Both the position numbers and the translations under genes were made by a program. This document shows, in pieces, positions 5,644 to 7,517 of a stretch of DNA of 7,517 nt. This stretch comes from an uncultured Agathobacter sp. GTDB taxonomy: Bacteria; Bacillota; Clostridia; Lachnospirales; Lachnospiraceae. Within the stretch, counting starts at the first letter, position 1. Every line of letters starts with the position of its first letter. A model generated the notes under the pieces. The model ran no database searches and was not told the origin of the DNA. It worked only from the letters and a program-made list of their open reading frames with translations. The stretch covers positions 1 to 7,517 of the forward strand of contig CAKRKX010000102.1 of assembly GCA_934358675.1 (NCBI GenBank). Direction: 5' to 3'.

Positions 5644-6405
5644 TTACTCTAGAATACCTTTGATAAACGAAGCTCTGTGGATCGGTGTCGGTCCCAGTTC
5701 TTTGAGCGCCTTAATGTGCTCCTGCGATCCGTAACCTTTGTTTTTTGCAAAACCGTATCCCGGATAGATCGCATCGTACGTCTCCATCAGACGGTCCCTC
5801 GTCACTTTGGCGATAATGGATGCCGCGCCGATGGAAATGCTTTTCGCATCGCCCTTGATGATCGGCACCTGTTTGATGTCCACAAGAGGGATCGTAACCG
5901 CATCGTTAAGAAGCAGCGTCGGCTGCGGATCCAGCTGTCCGATCGCCTGCCGCATCGCCTCGTACGTTGCCTGCAGGATGTTGATCTCATCGATGCGCTC
6001 CGGAGCGATCATTCCGATTCCGGTTGCCACGGCACGCTCCATGATCACATCATACAGCTCCTCTCGCTTTGCCGCAGAAAGCTGCTTCGAGTCGTTGATA
6101 TACAGGATGTCGCAGTCCTTCGGCAGAATGACCGCCCCTGCAACGACCGGTCCGGCGAGCGGTCCCCGTCCGACCTCATCAATTCCACAGATATATGTAT
6201 AGTTATCGTATTCTTTTTCGAATTTCTTTAATTTTTCCGTGCGCGCGATCTCATCCAGTAATTTCTGATAACGTTTCTGTGCCGTCTGCACAAGTTTCTG
6301 TACGCCCGCACGCTCATCTGTCTTGTATTCTTCAACAAAAGCCGGAAGAAGTTCTACATCCGTCTCTTCCAGCTTCTGCTTGATTTCTCCGATTTTCTCA
6401 GCCAT
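5644..6405 (-). CDS. rnhB: Ribonuclease HII
   Basis: Endonuclease that nicks the RNA strand of RNA/DNA hybrids and initiates removal of single ribonucleotides from DNA. It has 253 residues, matching the roughly 255 of Bacillus RnhB. Residues 1-70 form the N-terminal extension typical of Gram-positive RNase HII, including DERAGVQKLV (30-39). The catalytic domain begins at GIDEVGRGPLAGPV. The likely active-site acidic set is D76, E77, D168 (LLNDAV) and D186 (KGDAKSISIG). NDSKQLS (104-110), AKVTRDR (199-205) and KNKGYG are also family motifs. The ATG start has AGGG 5 nt upstream. It lies between rbgA and the FliK-like gene, the same order as in B. subtilis, and is separated from the next gene by 56 nt. 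All key residues are present, so the enzyme should be active. Confidence 0.97.
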   Translation of the reverse strand: MAEKIGEIKQKLEETDVELLPAFVEEYKTDERAGVQKLVQTAQKRYQKLLDEIARTEKLKKFEKEYDNYTYICGIDEVGRGPLAGPVVAGAVILPKDCDILYINDSKQLSAAKREELYDVIMERAVATGIGMIAPERIDEINILQATYEAMRQAIGQLDPQPTLLLNDAVTIPLVDIKQVPIIKGDAKSISIGAASIIAKVTRDRLMETYDAIYPGYGFAKNKGYGSQEHIKALKELGPTPIHRASFIKGILE

Positions 6406-6490
6406 AGTTTCCCTGTTTCCTCACATTTGCCACTTCAATTTCTAATTCCGTGCCAAATACTCCTTTTGTCATTTCCTGTCTTACATTCAT
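6398..6490 (-). CDS. Possible 30-codon micro-ORF between rbgA and rnhB (doubtful)
   Basis: An ATG 4 nt after the rbgA stop opens a 30-codon frame whose TGA overlaps the start of rnhB by 8 nt, so it exactly bridges the 89-nt gap. A second in-frame ATG (6472-6470) has AGGA just upstream but very close. The product would be small and mixed-charge, with GTELEIEVANVRKQGNYG at its C-terminus and no recognisable family. The overlap geometry resembles translational coupling, in which a ribosome finishing the micro-ORF would reinitiate at rnhB. Without conservation or ribosome-profiling data it may equally be chance. Confidence 0.25.
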   Translation of the reverse strand: MNVRQEMTKGVFGTELEIEVANVRKQGNYG

Positions 6491-6494
6491 CCTG

Positions 6495-7334
6495 TTACGG
6501 TCTCTCAAGTGTAATCCGTCCGAGACATCCGCTTCGGAATTCGTCGATCAGAAGCGTTGCTGCCTTACTGTAATCGAGTTCGCCGCCCTTGCTGATACAC
6601 TTGCGGTTCTCTGCGATCTGACACAGAATATCAGGATTCTTTGCGGACTCATCCACATCGTAACGCTCCTTTAAGATTCCCGCATACTGCTCCTTTAAGA
6701 ACCTGATCAGTTCGATTGCAAGCTCATCAATATTTAAGATCTCATCCTTGATCGATCCGATCAACGCAAGACGCAGTCCCACCTGCTGATCTTCAAACTT
6801 CGGCCAGAGGATTCCCGGCGTGTCTAGCAGCTCCACATTCTTATTTAAGCGGATCCACTGCTTTCCCTTCGTTACGCCCGGCTTATTACCGGTCTTGGCA
6901 CATGCCTTTCCCGCATAGGAATTGATAAATGTGGACTTGCCGACATTCGGGATACCGACAACCATCGCCCGCACCGGACGATTCTTGATCCCACGCTTTC
7001 TGTCACGCTCAATCTTCTCCTTACATGCCTCCATGATAATATCGGTGATCGATTTCATTCCCGCCTTGCTTCTCGCATCCAGGCTCACCACATAATATCC
7101 TTTATCCTTAAAAAAGCGACTCCACGCATCCGTCGCGCGCGGATCTGCCAGATCAGCCTTATTCATCAGGATCAGCCGGTACTTATTCTTTCCAAGCTCA
7201 TCAATGTCCGGATTACGGCTGCTGAGCGGAATACGCGCATCCACCAGTTCCACAACCAGGTCTATGAGTTTAATATCTTCCTGCATCTGACGCTTTGCTT
7301 TCGTCATATGTCCAGGATACCACTGAAAATTCAT
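6495..7334 (-). CDS. rbgA: Ribosome biogenesis GTPase RbgA (YlqF), circularly permuted
   Basis: GTPase required for late assembly of the 50S ribosomal subunit in Gram-positive bacteria; 279 residues against about 282 in B. subtilis. The N-terminus WYPGHM with H9, the proposed catalytic histidine of this family, is intact. The G motifs occur in permuted order: G4 NKAD (58-61) comes first, then a G5-like SLDARS (84-89), G1 GIPNVGKST (127-135), G2 around GVTK with T155, and G3 DTPG (171-174). The C-terminal region (about 190-279) fits the RNA-binding helical domain typical of RbgA. The ATG start is supported by GGGAAG 6 nt upstream. It follows lepB after 39 nt and precedes rnhB. In many Bacillota this gene lies close to rplS and lepB, in keeping with its ribosome role. 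Confidence 0.97.
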   Translation of the reverse strand: MNFQWYPGHMTKAKRQMQEDIKLIDLVVELVDARIPLSSRNPDIDELGKNKYRLILMNKADLADPRATDAWSRFFKDKGYYVVSLDARSKAGMKSITDIIMEACKEKIERDRKRGIKNRPVRAMVVGIPNVGKSTFINSYAGKACAKTGNKPGVTKGKQWIRLNKNVELLDTPGILWPKFEDQQVGLRLALIGSIKDEILNIDELAIELIRFLKEQYAGILKERYDVDESAKNPDILCQIAENRKCISKGGELDYSKAATLLIDEFRSGCLGRITLERP

Positions 7335-7373
7335 ATAATTCTTCCCATCCTTTATTCCAAATCAAAAGTTATG

Positions 7374-7517
7374 CTAATGCAGGAATCCCATATGTCCGAT
7401 CGACTTAAAATGGAACCATGCCTTGCCGACAATGTACTCCTTCTTCACGTTACCGATGTTCGCCAGTCGGCTGTCCTCACTGTTGTTACGGTTGTCTCCG
7501 AGCACGAAATACTCATC
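7374..7517 (-). CDS. lepB: Signal peptidase I, C-terminal fragment (5' part beyond window edge)
   Basis: The last 47 residues of a type I signal peptidase, the membrane-anchored serine protease that removes signal peptides from exported proteins on the outer face of the membrane. The visible part opens with DEYFVLGDNRNNSEDSR, the conserved box E region near the C-terminus of the S26A family, and ends with GHMGFLH and a TAG stop. The catalytic Ser and Lys and the membrane anchor lie upstream, outside the window. It precedes rbgA by 39 nt, an arrangement common in Clostridia, and is probably in the same transcription unit. Which of several possible signal peptidase paralogues this is cannot be told. 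Confidence 0.95.
   Translation of the reverse strand, partial: DEYFVLGDNRNNSEDSRLANIGNVKKEYIVGKAWFHFKSIGHMGFLH

Noticed and set aside
1..7517. Mobile element, prophage, CRISPR or defence system in the window
   Set aside because: No transposase, integrase, direct-repeat array, tRNA-adjacent attachment site or defence domain was seen. The gene order matches conserved chromosomal housekeeping neighbourhoods.

Overview
All recognisable genes lie on the minus strand, so the window reads biologically from right to left. Gene content, order and the family variants present point to a Gram-positive Bacillota (Firmicutes), most likely a gut-type Clostridia of the Lachnospiraceae. Reasons: an rbgA-rnhB-ylqG-ylqH order like that of Bacillus subtilis, an N-terminally extended RNase HII, a YtrA-type GntR/ABC pair, strong AGGAGG-type ribosome binding sites and moderate GC. 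The family-level assignment is inference; no 16S or other strict marker is present.

Right block (7517 to 2221): a compact housekeeping operon. It opens with the C-terminus of a type I signal peptidase (lepB, cut by the window edge). Then come the circularly permuted ribosome-assembly GTPase rbgA/ylqF, RNase HII (rnhB), a 578-aa FliK-like protein (YlqG type) and a 108-aa soluble FlhB C-domain protein (YlqH type). The block ends with the YraN/UPF0102 nuclease-fold protein and the multicopper-polyphenol-oxidase/PgeF protein. Gaps are 1 to 89 nt, with at least two nearly abutting stop/start pairs, so co-transcription and translational coupling are likely. Two gaps (rbgA-rnhB, ylqH-yraN) hold tiny ORFs that fill most of the gap; these are unproven.

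Middle (2220 to 1047): a 127-nt gap with a plausible sigma-A-type promoter, then a stand-alone M42-family metallopeptidase with an intact set of likely metal ligands.

Left block (1046 to 1): a 134-nt regulatory region, a short YtrA-type GntR repressor and, 4 nt after its stop, the start of an ABC transporter ATPase that runs off the left edge. Both genes appear to use TTG starts with good ribosome binding sites. The gap contains a candidate promoter overlapped by an imperfect AGTGTA-N13-TACACT-like element, the kind of site reported for YtrA regulators. This supports an autoregulated, probably envelope-stress-responsive transporter operon.

No gene-free stretch exceeds 300 nt. I see no rRNA, tRNA, CRISPR array, insertion sequence or prophage. 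Nothing clearly amounts to a new system. The most unusual content is the FliK-like/FlhB-C-like pair: two flagellar export-switch modules without an export gate, embedded among ribosome and nucleic-acid maintenance genes.
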